Shown here in pieces: positions 54,908 through 62,924 of a DNA stretch of 64,000 nt. Every line of letters starts with the position of its first letter. The first letter of the stretch is position 1. A model generated the notes under the pieces. That model was not told where the DNA came from, ran no database searches, and worked only from the letters and a program-made list of their open reading frames with translations. Both the position numbers and the translations under genes were made by a program. The stretch is from Hyphomicrobiales bacterium (GTDB lineage: Bacteria > Pseudomonadota > Alphaproteobacteria > Rhizobiales > Xanthobacteraceae): assembly GCA_009377755.1 (NCBI GenBank), contig WHTM01000014.1, positions 36,354-100,353 on the forward strand, read 5' to 3'.

Positions 54908-55897
54908 ATGACGCTTACACGCCGTGAACTTGTTTGTCTGGCAACGGGCACTGCCGCGGTTCTGGCTGTGCCGCGGATCGCAGGAGCGCAAGCTTACCCT
55001 ACGCGACCAGTCACCATGATCGTGCCGTTTCCGGCAGGCGGGGCGGCGGACACGATTGGACGCATCATTGCCGAGGGCATGCGGGACTCGCTGGGGCAAG
55101 CCGTCGTTGTCGAGAACGTGACTGGCGCCGCGGGCAGCATCGGCCCGGGTCGGGTCGTTCGCGCAGCAAGCGACGGTTACACGCTCAGCCTGGGCTCGTC
55201 CGGCACTCACGTCGTGAATGGCGCGACCATGGCGCTACAGTACGACGTGGTGGACGATTTTGAGCCGGTCGCACTCCTCTCAACTCAACCGCTAATGATT
55301 GTTGCAAGAAAGGACATGCGGGCGAAGGATCTGAAGGAATTAATTGCTTGGTTGAAGGCAAATCCGGACAAGGCAACGCAGGGAACCACGGGACCAGGCA
55401 GCACAATCCATCTCGCCGGCGCCTTATTCCAGAAAATGACAGGTACCCGCTTTGCGTCCGTGCCGTATCGCGGCACCAACCTCGCGATGCAAGACATGGT
55501 CTCGGGGCGCATCGATATCATGTTCGATTTGGCATCCCTCTCCATGCCGCAGGTGCGTGCCGGCACCATCAAGGCATACGCCATCATGGCGAAGGGTCGA
55601 CTGGCAGCAGCACCCGACATCCCCACTGTGGACGAGGTCGGTTTGCCCGGTTTCTACGGTTCGGTCTGGATTGCGCTTTGGGCCCGCAAGGGCGCTCCCA
55701 AGGACGTCATCACCAAGCTTAATGCTGCGGTCGTAAATGCCCTGGCGAATCCGGCGGTCCGCGGGCGGCTCGGCGGTCTCGGGCATGAGGTTTTCCCGCG
55801 CGAGCAGCAGACGCCGGAAGCGCTCGCTGCGTTCCAAAGAAATGAAATCGACAAATGGTGGCCAATTATCAAAGCCGCGGGCATCAAGGTGAACTGA
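54908..55897 (+). CDS. Bug-family (TctC-like) periplasmic binding protein 2
   Basis: 329 residues. Tat-like signal peptide 'LTRRELVCLATGTAAVLAV' with cleavage near 'AGAQA'. Mature features: 'AYPTRPVTMIVPFPAGGAAD', 'VVENVTGAAGSIGPGRVVRA', 'GSTIHLAGALFQKMTGTRFA' and 'VDEVGLPGFYGSVWIALWAR'. It starts 34 bp after the first Bug gene with GGGAGG upstream. The two proteins belong to one family but are well diverged, so this is not a recent tandem duplication. No permease genes are present nearby. Stretches such as 55295-55375 are AT-rich for this genome. Confidence 0.9.
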   Translation: MTLTRRELVCLATGTAAVLAVPRIAGAQAYPTRPVTMIVPFPAGGAADTIGRIIAEGMRDSLGQAVVVENVTGAAGSIGPGRVVRAASDGYTLSLGSSGTHVVNGATMALQYDVVDDFEPVALLSTQPLMIVARKDMRAKDLKELIAWLKANPDKATQGTTGPGSTIHLAGALFQKMTGTRFASVPYRGTNLAMQDMVSGRIDIMFDLASLSMPQVRAGTIKAYAIMAKGRLAAAPDIPTVDEVGLPGFYGSVWIALWARKGAPKDVITKLNAAVVNALANPAVRGRLGGLGHEVFPREQQTPEALAAFQRNEIDKWWPIIKAAGIKVN

Positions 55898-55925
55898 TCT
55901 GACGGTCGAAAACAGTCTCTTCTTA

Positions 55926-56105
55926 CACCCGCGCTGATCGGGAGCGCCTGACAACCGCCACCGCGTTCGGCAGCCTCTGGCTGTCGAGCCATCCCGGCAC
56001 GTCGAGTATCGGGTGTTGGCGCTTTCGCTGGTGACCACGCTCTGTACGGCGGCGCTATTTCAGCCCGCGCTCATGGGCGCGCCCCGCGCCGACGCCGAGA
56101 CGTAG
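55926..56105 (+). pseudogene. Decayed second copy of the hpnN 3' end
   Basis: Aligns with the last 60 or so codons of hpnN (matching about 53495-53667) and includes the same stop codon context (GTAGGCAAAGA). Readable blocks: 'LTTATAFGSLWLSSHPGTSS' and 'LALSLVTTLCTAALFQPALM', against 'LTTATAFGSLWLSNHPGTSS' and 'LALSLVATLCAAVLFQPALM' in hpnN. By hand roughly four in five bases match. A 2-nt deletion near 55934 and a 4-nt deletion near 56013 break the frame. It lies directly after the two Bug genes, and its end overlaps the DUF2147 gene on the other strand. Confidence 0.88.
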
Positions 56106-56573
56106 GCAAAGATCGGCGTCGGATGCCCATCCGACGCTCGGCGGCGGGCGCGTGACGCGAGTCCAGTCCTGGCCGCTGCACACCCAGCCGCTCAGCACGC
56201 AACCTTCGATCTCCAGCCGATCCGGACGTGTCTGTGTGACCGTCGCCCGATAGGTCTTGCCGTTTTCGGCGTTGTAGATCGATCCCTCCCACTGGTTCGA
56301 CCTCACGGAGTTCATCCCGAGGATGATAGGAAGCCCGAGCGTGGGGCGGTTGCGCAGGGAGCGGTCGGGATTCTCTGCGTCTATGCTTGGCTTGTGCTCC
56401 CAGGACACGACGCCCCACAACTCGCCGGCACAAAGGACGGTCCGGATATGCGCCCGGCCGTCCTCGACCCGCCATTCCCCGGCCGGATCGGCGGCGCGTG
56501 TCGGAAGCACGAAAGTGGTCATTACAGCCATTACAGCAAGAGTCAGGGCTATGCGCCGCACGGTCGCTCCCAT
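56055..56573 (-). CDS. DUF2147 family exported protein
   Basis: 172 residues from ATG 56573. Signal peptide about 1-27 ('IALTLAVMAVMTTFVLPTRA'), then the DUF2147 lipocalin-like core: 'DPAGEWRVEDGRAHIRTVLC', 'GELWGVVSWEHKP', 'LGLPIILGMNSVRSNQWEGS', 'IYNAENGKTYRATVTQTRPD' and 'LEIEGCVLSGWVCSGQDWTR'. The last 17 or so codons are antisense to the hpnN relic. It is divergent from hpnO. Family members are periplasmic and of unknown role; the position in a hopanoid locus hints at envelope function. Confidence 0.85.
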   Translation of the reverse strand: MGATVRRIALTLAVMAVMTTFVLPTRAADPAGEWRVEDGRAHIRTVLCAGELWGVVSWEHKPSIDAENPDRSLRNRPTLGLPIILGMNSVRSNQWEGSIYNAENGKTYRATVTQTRPDRLEIEGCVLSGWVCSGQDWTRVTRPPPSVGWASDADLCLRLGVGAGRAHERGLK

Positions 56574-56701
56574 TTTCTCAATACAGTTGCCTAGAAACGG
56601 TTTCCGGCCATATTTCGGCACAGATGCGGTTACGATATGGATGCCTTCGGTCAATATGACGACAGGCGCCCCCCAGCCGCCCCCAAGGGATTGATAGCAC
56701 G

Positions 56702-58090
56702 ATGAGCCTCGATATGGCGGCCCTGTTCGCCCAGCACGAAGGCGACCGTTTCGCGCTGCACGCGCGGAACCTCAACGAGCAGATGGTGCGGGTGCTGCGC
56801 GCGATCGGCTATGATGTCGGCTTCGTGCGCGGACGCGGCGCCTATCTCTATGACCGCGACGGCAACGAGTTCATCGACCTGCTCAGCGGCTTCGGCGTCT
56901 TCGCCATCGGCCGCAATCACCCGAAGCTGCGGGAGGCGCTGACCTCCGTGCTCGACGCCGAACTGCCCAATCTCGTGCAGATGGACGTTTCGGCGCTCGC
57001 CGGTATCCTGGCGCAGCGCCTGCTCAAGCGGGTGCCGCATCTCGAAAAAGTCTTCTTTGCCAATTCCGGTGCGGAAGCGGTCGAGGCGGCCATCAAGTTC
57101 GCCCGCGCGGCGACCGGACGCACCGGCATCATGTTCTGCGACCATGCCTTCCACGGCCTGTCCTACGGCGCGTTGTCACTCAACGGCGATGCCATCTTCC
57201 GCAGCGGTTTCGAGCCGCTGCTGCCGGACTGCATCAAGATTCCGTTCAACGACCTCGCGGCTCTGGAGCAGGCGCTGGCGTCGAAACGCATCGCCGCCTT
57301 AATCGTCGAGCCGATCCAAGGCAAGGGCGTGCACCTGCCGGCCGACGACTACCTGCGCGGCGCCGCCGAGCTCTGTCGCAAGCACGGTGCACTATTCATC
57401 GCCGACGAGATCCAGACCGGGCTCGGCCGCACCGGCCGCTTCCTCGCCATCGAGCACTGGGGCGTCGAGCCAGACATGGTGCTAATCGCCAAGTCGCTGT
57501 CCGGCGGCCATGTCCCGGTCGGCGCAGTGCTGACACGCAAATGGGTGTTCGAGAAGGTATTCAATCGCATGGACCGTGCGGTGGTGCACGGCTCGACCTT
57601 TGCCAAGAACGATCTCGCGATGGCCGCGGGCATCGCCACGCTCGATGTGCTCGAATCCGAGAGGCTGATCGAGAATGCCGAGCGGCAAGGCACACGGCTG
57701 ATGCAGGCGTTGTCGTCCATGATCGGGCGCTATGAGCTGTTGAAGGAGGTGCGCGGCAAGGGGCTGATGATCGGCGTCGAGTTCGGCCCGCCGCGTTCGC
57801 TGAAGCTCAAAGCTTCGTGGCACGCGGTGGAATCCGCGAGCAAGGGATTGTTCTGCCAGCTAATCGCCATCCCGCTGTTCAAGGAGCATCACATCCTGAC
57901 GCAGGTGGCGGGCCATGGCAGCCATACCGTCAAGCTGCTGCCGCCGCTGGTCCTGTCGGATGCCGACTGCGACCGGATCGAGTCGGCTTTCGACACCGTG
58001 ATCGCCGGCAGTCACCGCGTGCCGGGCGCGGTCTGGTCGCTCGGCAAGACGCTGGTCGATCATGCGCTGAAGGCTCGCGCGCCGGCCTGA
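56702..58090 (+). CDS. hpnO: Hopanoid-associated aminotransferase HpnO
   Basis: 462-residue class-III PLP aminotransferase proposed to give aminobacteriohopanetriol. 'YDRDGNEFIDLLSGFGVFAI' near 46, 'VFFANSGAEAVEAAIKFARA' near 118 (phosphate site), 'HAFHGLSYGALSLNGD', 'LFIADEIQTGLGRTGRFLAI' with the PLP Asp, and 'DMVLIAKSLSGGHVPVGAVL' with the Schiff-base Lys. The N-terminal extension before the cofactor domain (about 45 residues) is typical of HpnO. Divergent from the DUF2147 gene. Confidence 0.93.
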   Translation: MSLDMAALFAQHEGDRFALHARNLNEQMVRVLRAIGYDVGFVRGRGAYLYDRDGNEFIDLLSGFGVFAIGRNHPKLREALTSVLDAELPNLVQMDVSALAGILAQRLLKRVPHLEKVFFANSGAEAVEAAIKFARAATGRTGIMFCDHAFHGLSYGALSLNGDAIFRSGFEPLLPDCIKIPFNDLAALEQALASKRIAALIVEPIQGKGVHLPADDYLRGAAELCRKHGALFIADEIQTGLGRTGRFLAIEHWGVEPDMVLIAKSLSGGHVPVGAVLTRKWVFEKVFNRMDRAVVHGSTFAKNDLAMAAGIATLDVLESERLIENAERQGTRLMQALSSMIGRYELLKEVRGKGLMIGVEFGPPRSLKLKASWHAVESASKGLFCQLIAIPLFKEHHILTQVAGHGSHTVKLLPPLVLSDADCDRIESAFDTVIAGSHRVPGAVWSLGKTLVDHALKARAPA

Positions 58091-58136
58091 CGCGCGGCGC
58101 TCCCGGCGGCCGGACATGGTTCCCCGTCCGCGATCA

Positions 58137-58148
58137 GTGTTATAACAC
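58137..58148. promoter_or_regulatory. 12-bp perfect palindrome between hpnO and the next gene
   Basis: GTGTTATAACAC, self-complementary over 12 bp, in the 290-bp space between hpnO and the gene at 58381. It may be an operator or promoter part. The rest of the space shows no gene; a strong Shine-Dalgarno (GAGGAGGACC) sits just before the next ATG. Confidence 0.35.
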
Positions 58149-58380
58149 GCCCATAGAACAGAGGGGACGCGATAATCCGGTGGTCAGCAGGACATCCCGG
58201 ATCGTTCTGTGGTCCGACGCGGACAAGCGACGATTCCTCCCGCGCAAACGGTCTGCACCCACGATCGGTAAATTTATCGTCTTATGCCCAGGCCGGACAC
58301 AAGTTCGCCACCGTGCTCTGATGCCATTGGGCCGGTAGGCTGGGATTCTTCGACTGTTCGCAGAAGAGGAGGACCTTAAG

Positions 58381-58800
58381 ATGTGCGACTACAGTATGCA
58401 CCACGTCGCCTCCCGCCCAGCTCGGGTTGGAGACAAGCTGGTAACGACTGGGTTCGGCAACTCGATCACCCGTGGTTTCGCCGCAGTCGGAGAACCCGAT
58501 GTGGCGGTCTGCTTGCTTCCCGGCACAGAGATCGCATTCGAGCATGACGTGGAGTGCGACCATGTGTTCGCCCGGGTCGTGTCGGGTTTCGGGTTCGGAA
58601 AGCTCGGAGAGAAGGTCGCTCGGTTCCGGCAGATCAACCAGGAGCAGAGGGACACTCACCACGATGCACTGGAATTCCCGGGTGGGAAAGTCGTCCTGGT
58701 GACCAGACTAAGCGAGCGGCAGCGCGCGACCGTGCTGCAATTGCCGAGCTCGCAACGCGCCGCGGCCCGGGAGCGGCAGAACGAGGATACTCTCGTTTGA
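58381..58800 (+). CDS. Small conserved protein of unknown function
   Basis: 139 residues with a strong ribosome site (AGAGGAGGACC). The sequence is well-ordered ('MCDYSMHHVASRPARVGDKL', 'TRGFAAVGEPDVAVCLLPGT', 'LEFPGGKVVLVTRLSERQRA') and cysteine-poor, with no signal peptide or membrane segment. It has the look of a conserved rhizobial hypothetical protein, possibly with a small beta-barrel ('VGDKLVTTGF' ... 'VVLVTRL'). I do not recognise a domain. Confidence 0.72.
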   Translation: MCDYSMHHVASRPARVGDKLVTTGFGNSITRGFAAVGEPDVAVCLLPGTEIAFEHDVECDHVFARVVSGFGFGKLGEKVARFRQINQEQRDTHHDALEFPGGKVVLVTRLSERQRATVLQLPSSQRAAARERQNEDTLV

Positions 58801-58946
58801 CCCGAAGACCCGGCGTGTGACGGCAGGTATGACGACGCGAGAGACAAGGGCCACCAGCAGGCGCTGACGGCCGTATGCGGCGTCGTGGCGCCCGCCCTTG
58901 GTTTTCGATTTTTCGGCCGCGCGTGTTATGGTCGGCGTAGCCGGCC

Positions 58947-59885
58947 ATGAGCGAAATTGTCACTGTCACGATGAATCCAGCGATCGACGTGGCGACCTCG
59001 GTCGACCACGTCGAGGCGACTCGCAAGCTGCGGTGCAAGTCGGTGCGGCGCGATGCCGGCGGCGGCGGAATCAATGTGGCGCGGGTGGTGCGGCGGCTCG
59101 GCCGCGACGTCACAGCGATCTACCCGGCCGGCGGATCGATGGGGCGACTGCTGCTGCGGCTGGTCGAGGAGCAGCAGATCGACAGCGCGGCGATCGATGT
59201 CGCTGAAGAGACGCGCGAAAATTTCACGGCGTTCGACGAATCTACCGGCGACCAGTATCGCTTCGTGCTGCCCGGTCCGCGGCTACGCGAGCACGAATGG
59301 CGCCGCTGCCTCGATGCGCTCGCCTCGCTTGCGCACAGGCTGCGCTTCGTGGTCGCGAGTGGCAGCTTGCCGCTCGGCGTTCCCGATGACTTCTATGCGC
59401 AGGTCGCCCGATGCGTGGCCGCACGTCACGCCAAGACGTTGCTCGACACCTCGGGTATCGCCTTGCGGAAAGCGCTGACGGAGGGGGTCTTTCTCATCAA
59501 GCCGAACCTGGGAGAGCTGCGGGCGCTGACGCAAGCGCCGCTCGACACCGAACACGCCCGCGTCGACGCCTGCCGCCGGATCATCGCCGCCGGCGGAGCG
59601 GAGGTCGTGGCGCTCAGCCTCGGGCATGAAGGTGCGTTGCTGATGACGCGGGACGGCGCCTGGCGCGCGCCGGCGCTTCCGGTGAAGACGGTCAGCGCCG
59701 TCGGTGCAGGGGACAGCTTCCTCGGCGCAATGGTCTGGACGTTGTCGAACGGCGAAGGCCTGGTCGACGCTTTCCGCTGCGGAGTCGCGGCAGGCTCCGC
59801 GGCGCTGCTGACGCCCGGGACGGAGCTCGCCTACCCCGAGGACATCCGGCGACTCGTGGCCGAGGTCTCGGTGACGCCGATCTGA
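58947..59885 (+). CDS. PfkB-family kinase, 1-phosphofructokinase type
   Basis: 312-residue sugar kinase. The N-terminal 'VTVTMNPAIDVATSVDHVEA' and 'RRDAGGGGINVARVVRRLGR' form PfkB signature 1, 'TRENFTAFDESTGDQYRFVL' is the hexose-phosphate kinase branch, and 'VKTVSAVGAGDSFLGAMVWT' is signature 2 with the catalytic Asp in GAGD. It may phosphorylate fructose-1-P, fructose-6-P or tagatose-6-P; sequence alone does not choose. It converges with the amidohydrolase gene, with 5 bp between stops. Confidence 0.9.
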   Translation: MSEIVTVTMNPAIDVATSVDHVEATRKLRCKSVRRDAGGGGINVARVVRRLGRDVTAIYPAGGSMGRLLLRLVEEQQIDSAAIDVAEETRENFTAFDESTGDQYRFVLPGPRLREHEWRRCLDALASLAHRLRFVVASGSLPLGVPDDFYAQVARCVAARHAKTLLDTSGIALRKALTEGVFLIKPNLGELRALTQAPLDTEHARVDACRRIIAAGGAEVVALSLGHEGALLMTRDGAWRAPALPVKTVSAVGAGDSFLGAMVWTLSNGEGLVDAFRCGVAAGSAALLTPGTELAYPEDIRRLVAEVSVTPI

Positions 59886-59890
59886 TCCAG

Positions 59891-60787
59891 CTAGGCTGTG
59901 AAACGGTAGAACCGCCGCGGGTTATCGACCAGCAACGCCTGTCGCGCGCGCTCGGATGGCGCGATCTGCGCAATGAAATCCACCAGCACGCCATCGTCGG
60001 GTATCGGGCCGGTGTGATTAGGATGCGGCCAGTCGGTGCCCCAGAATGTCCGGTCACCGAACTCGGACACCAGCCTGCGCCCGAACGGCACGGCATCGGC
60101 ATAGGGCGGCCCCTGCCTGGTGATACGGTCGCAGCCGCTGACCTTGATGTGGAAGCGCTCGTCGTCGAGCAGCCTGAGCAGCTCTTGGAACAGCGGCTGG
60201 TCGAGACCGAGCGAGGCGTCCGTCCGCCCCATGTGATCGATCACCACCGGCACGGACGAGCGCTTGAGCCAGGGGGCCAGGTCGGTGATCAGGTCGTTCT
60301 CGAAATGGATCTGCAGATGCAGATCGAATGGCGCCAGCCGCCTGCTGAGCGCGATCACCTCCTCGATTGGCGCGCCACGTCCGAGATGGTGCGCATAGTT
60401 AAAGCGCACGCCGCGGAATCCAGTTGCAGCGAGCCGCTTCAACTCATCGTCGCTCACGTTCGTCGGCGCGAGCGCGACGCCGAGATAGCTGCCGCCCTTT
60501 GCAGCGATGGCATCGGCGGCGGCGGAGCTGTCGAACCCATGGGCATTCGATTGGACGATCACGCAGCGCTCAATACCCAGCATCGCGTGCAGGGCGAACA
60601 GCGTTTCCTTCGGCGTATCGGTCGGCGTGAAGGCGCGCGTCGGCGAATACGGGAAGTTGTCGCGCGGCCCGAAGATATGGACATGGGTGTCGCAAGCTCC
60701 CGCCGGCAGCTTGAGCGTCGGCCGGCTTGGCGCGGGGTTGTACGAGGGCGGCACCTGGACGAAGGCCTGATTCACATCGGCAGACAT
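59891..60787 (-). CDS. Amidohydrolase-family metal-dependent hydrolase (LigI-like)
   Basis: 298 residues. TIM-barrel amidohydrolase with 'LPAGACDTHVHIFGPRDNFP' near 32 (first metal-site His pair), 'RGVRFNYAHHLGRGAPIEEV', 'VPVVIDHMGRTDASLG', and 'FGDRTFWGTDWPHPNHTGPI' near 256 with the catalytic Asp. This set matches 2-pyrone-4,6-dicarboxylate hydrolase-like proteins of aromatic degradation, but substrate-specific residues cannot be fixed by eye. ATG 60787 is chosen; longer in-frame starts run into the repeat at 60816. Confidence 0.87.
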   Translation of the reverse strand: MSADVNQAFVQVPPSYNPAPSRPTLKLPAGACDTHVHIFGPRDNFPYSPTRAFTPTDTPKETLFALHAMLGIERCVIVQSNAHGFDSSAAADAIAAKGGSYLGVALAPTNVSDDELKRLAATGFRGVRFNYAHHLGRGAPIEEVIALSRRLAPFDLHLQIHFENDLITDLAPWLKRSSVPVVIDHMGRTDASLGLDQPLFQELLRLLDDERFHIKVSGCDRITRQGPPYADAVPFGRRLVSEFGDRTFWGTDWPHPNHTGPIPDDGVLVDFIAQIAPSERARQALLVDNPRRFYRFTA

Positions 60788-60815
60788 TACGATCCTTTCT
60801 AAGCATCGCGTTTGA

Positions 60816-60881
60816 GCATGATCCCTTCCGAGAACCGGTTCCCACCCCGGGTCAAGTCGCGACAGGCTTTCGGGGTCATGC
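60816..60881. repeat. Dispersed palindromic repeat, GCATGATC type, copy B
   Basis: 66 bp with inverted ends GCATGATC (60816-60823) and GGGTCATGC (60873-60881) and internal GAACCGGTTCCCACCCCGGG. It shares ends, spacing and core with copy A at 44843-44910. It lies just upstream of the amidohydrolase start. Confidence 0.75.
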
Positions 60882-61237
60882 CTTTGCCGCATCCGCGTGC
60901 GAGCGGGCGCCATCCGCGGACCTGCGCCGGTTCCGGCCGCCGCGCCTCGCTTGCTCCCGATCGCGCGCATGTTGCCGAGGAACACCAGGCGCAGCCACAC
61001 ACGAAAACGATAATAGGCGCAAATGTGTGAAATGCCGCCAGATTGGAGACGACAGGCGTCCCTCGAAAAACATCGTAGTTGGCTTGATCAGGTCCATCTG
61101 CCCGCGCCGCCGGCCTGACCAAGCGTATACTATCCACGCTCGCCAGCGTCATCAGAGGACTGCCTCCCATGCACCATCGACTGGCGCCTTTTTTTGTGGC
61201 ACTGCCCTCCGGCGATGTGATGATGGCTGGCGCTAAT

Positions 61238-61402
61238 TTAGTGTCCCGAATCCGAAGTTCGCTTGATCTTGCAGCACCCCCTGAGCGAACTTCGGATTCG
61301 AAAGGACACTAGCAACTCCATGATTCTAGTGTGGTTTGGTTCAGAAGTTCGGTTCCCGGACACGCGGCAAGGATAGAGCGAACTTCTGAACCACCACACT
61401 AG
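61238..61402. repeat. Paired-hairpin element, copy 2
   Basis: 165 bp, same plan as copy 1. Hairpin A: TTAGTGTCC (61238-61246) facing GGACACTAG (61304-61312), inner 17-bp perfect stem CGAATCCGAAGTTCGCT (61247-61263) with 61284-61300, 20-nt loop. Linker CAACTCCATGATT (61313-61325). Hairpin B: CTAGTGTGG (61326-61334) facing CCACACTAG (61394-61402), inner 14-bp perfect stem GGTTCAGAAGTTCG (61338-61351) with 61379-61392. Stem bases differ from copy 1 (GAAGTTC here, GACGTTC there) but remain paired. The loops carry CTTGC (61268) and GCAAG (61267 partner at 61367-61371), complementary to each other. Confidence 0.9.
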
Positions 61403-61542
61403 ACGAGCGCTTCCAAAGTTCGAATCATATGGCGACACTCGGAATTCCAGCTCTCAAAAGCGGGACTGTCCAATTGAGAGGTTTCATGGAATCGATGGTC
61501 TAGCCTGCCGGGAAGGCCGGCCCAGACGAGGAGCAAAGACGC

Positions 61543-62616
61543 ATGGAATTCGGCATTCTCTTCACGTCGCAACCCAATACCGAGGCCGAGGCCTATCCGC
61601 ATCGTGATGTGCATGCGCGGGTGACCAGCCAGATCCTGCGCGCGGACGAACTCGGCTACGACTATGCGTGGCTCGCCGAGCATCACTTCAGCAACGAATA
61701 CGGCATCATGCCCGACGTGTTCGTCTACGCCGGATACCTCGCTGCGCTGACCGAGCGGATTAAGATCGGAACCGCCGTGGTGACCCTTCCGCTCGCCAAC
61801 CCGTTGCGCGTTGTCGAGAACGCAGCCTTCATCGACATCCTGAGCGGCGGCCGTTTCGTGCTCGGCCTGGGCTCAGGCTATCGGCAGTACGAATTCGACG
61901 GATTCGGCATCGACTTCGCCGGACGGCGCGACGTCCAGGAAGAAGCGCTGCCGCTGCTGATGGATCTGTTCCTCAAGAAGCGCATCGATCATCAGGGCAA
62001 ACACTTCCGCGCCAAGGTCGACGGTGAGTACGAGATTTTCCCGCACGCCGTGCAGCAGCCACATCCGCCGATCTTCCTGGCGAGCTCCACGGAGCGTTCG
62101 ATCAAGGTCGCCGGCCGCATGGGCTGCGGCATGCTGATGTCGAGCTGGACGCCGTTCGGTGAACTTGCGCGGCAGACGGCGGCCTACCGGGCCGCGATGG
62201 AGGAGACGCCACCGCACCTGCGCGCCAATCCGGCCCGCGGCCACGCCGACGTCGCCCGCTGGGTCTATGTCGCCGAGACCGACGCCAAGGCGAAGCAGGA
62301 GAGCGAGGAAGGCCTGATGCGCCACATGCACCACTTCGCCAGCGGCCACACCTCCGGCTACCTCGGTACCGTGTCGGAAGGAGGCGGCGCAGTGCGCGAC
62401 TACGACGGCCTGTCGCGCGATATCATCCTGCACGGCTCGCCGGCCACCGTGATCGAGAAGGTCGAGCAGTTGCGCGAGATGACCGGCATCAGCTCGGTCA
62501 TGCTGCACTACCCGCCCTGGTACGGTGTCGACAAGACGGTGGCTTCGCTCGAGATGTTCGCCACCGAAGTGGCGCCGAAATTCCGGCCGCCTCAGCCGGC
62601 GCGCAAGCGGGCGTGA
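61543..62616 (+). CDS. LLM-class (luciferase-like) flavin-dependent oxidoreductase
   Basis: 357-residue bacterial-luciferase-like monooxygenase. 'MEFGILFTSQPNTEAEAYPH' starts the barrel, 'ADELGYDYAWLAEHHFSNEY' is the typical (A/S)E(H)H motif, 'IKIGTAVVTLPLANPLRVVE' and 'LSGGRFVLGLGSGYRQYEFD' complete the FMN/F420 cavity. It may hydroxylate or desulfonate small molecules with a separate flavin reductase; none is coded next to it. Start ATG 61543 follows GAGGAG. Confidence 0.92.
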   Translation: MEFGILFTSQPNTEAEAYPHRDVHARVTSQILRADELGYDYAWLAEHHFSNEYGIMPDVFVYAGYLAALTERIKIGTAVVTLPLANPLRVVENAAFIDILSGGRFVLGLGSGYRQYEFDGFGIDFAGRRDVQEEALPLLMDLFLKKRIDHQGKHFRAKVDGEYEIFPHAVQQPHPPIFLASSTERSIKVAGRMGCGMLMSSWTPFGELARQTAAYRAAMEETPPHLRANPARGHADVARWVYVAETDAKAKQESEEGLMRHMHHFASGHTSGYLGTVSEGGGAVRDYDGLSRDIILHGSPATVIEKVEQLREMTGISSVMLHYPPWYGVDKTVASLEMFATEVAPKFRPPQPARKRA

Positions 62617-62924
62617 TGCCGGGCTCAACCCGCATCGCATCTCTCGGGATCTGATCACGCGTACCGGCTGCGGGACGGCGGTGCGCATTTGCCCGCGCGC
62701 ACCCACACGTGCCGGCTACGACGGCGTGTCGTCATTCTGTCATGCTGCCTCGCGTAACATCCCGCCATCGATCGGAATTTACCATACAGGTCGGAGCGTG
62801 GGGGTGATGTCGTTACCTGAAGCAGCGTTCTGGGGGGCCGGCTTATGGTTGCCGCGCTCGTACCAGAGCATTGATCGCTGGATGAAGGTCCTCGTCCGCT
62901 CCGACCCTTCGGAGGCGTGTGTCA
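62617..62924. other. 308-bp spacer upstream of the Na/Pi symporter gene
   Basis: No credible gene. It contains a candidate Pho-box-like repeat at 62726-62743 and the ribosome site GGAGG at 62911-62915. Otherwise nothing is recognised. Confidence 0.4.
62726..62743 (+). promoter_or_regulatory. Candidate Pho box upstream of the Na/Pi symporter
   Basis: GTGTCGT-CATT-CTGTCAT: two 7-bp half-sites spaced by 4 bp, as in PhoB sites (consensus CTGTCAT, 4 bp, CTGTCA-like). The second half is a perfect match and the first matches at 5 of 7. The gene downstream codes for a phosphate transporter, which fits phosphate-starvation control, but the distance (about 180 bp) is long. Confidence 0.4.

Larger units (their letters stand above)
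60788..61542. other. 755-bp region without a supported gene, carrying two repeat elements
   Basis: Holds the GCATGATC-type repeat (60816-60881) and paired-hairpin copy 2 (61238-61402). Open frames here (for instance 60799-61170 on the minus strand) lack good starts, ribosome sites or protein-like composition and are not called. The Shine-Dalgarno for the gene at 61543 is GAGGAG just before its ATG. Confidence 0.6.

Noticed and set aside
60799..61170. Minus-strand open frame between the amidohydrolase and the luciferase-like gene
   Set aside because: It runs through a repeat, has no ribosome site and shows no protein-like segments.
61238..61402. tRNA or intrinsic terminator explanation for the paired hairpins
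   Set aside because: No cloverleaf or T-loop consensus, no U-tracts, and the same two-hairpin plan recurs 45 kb away in a different gene context.
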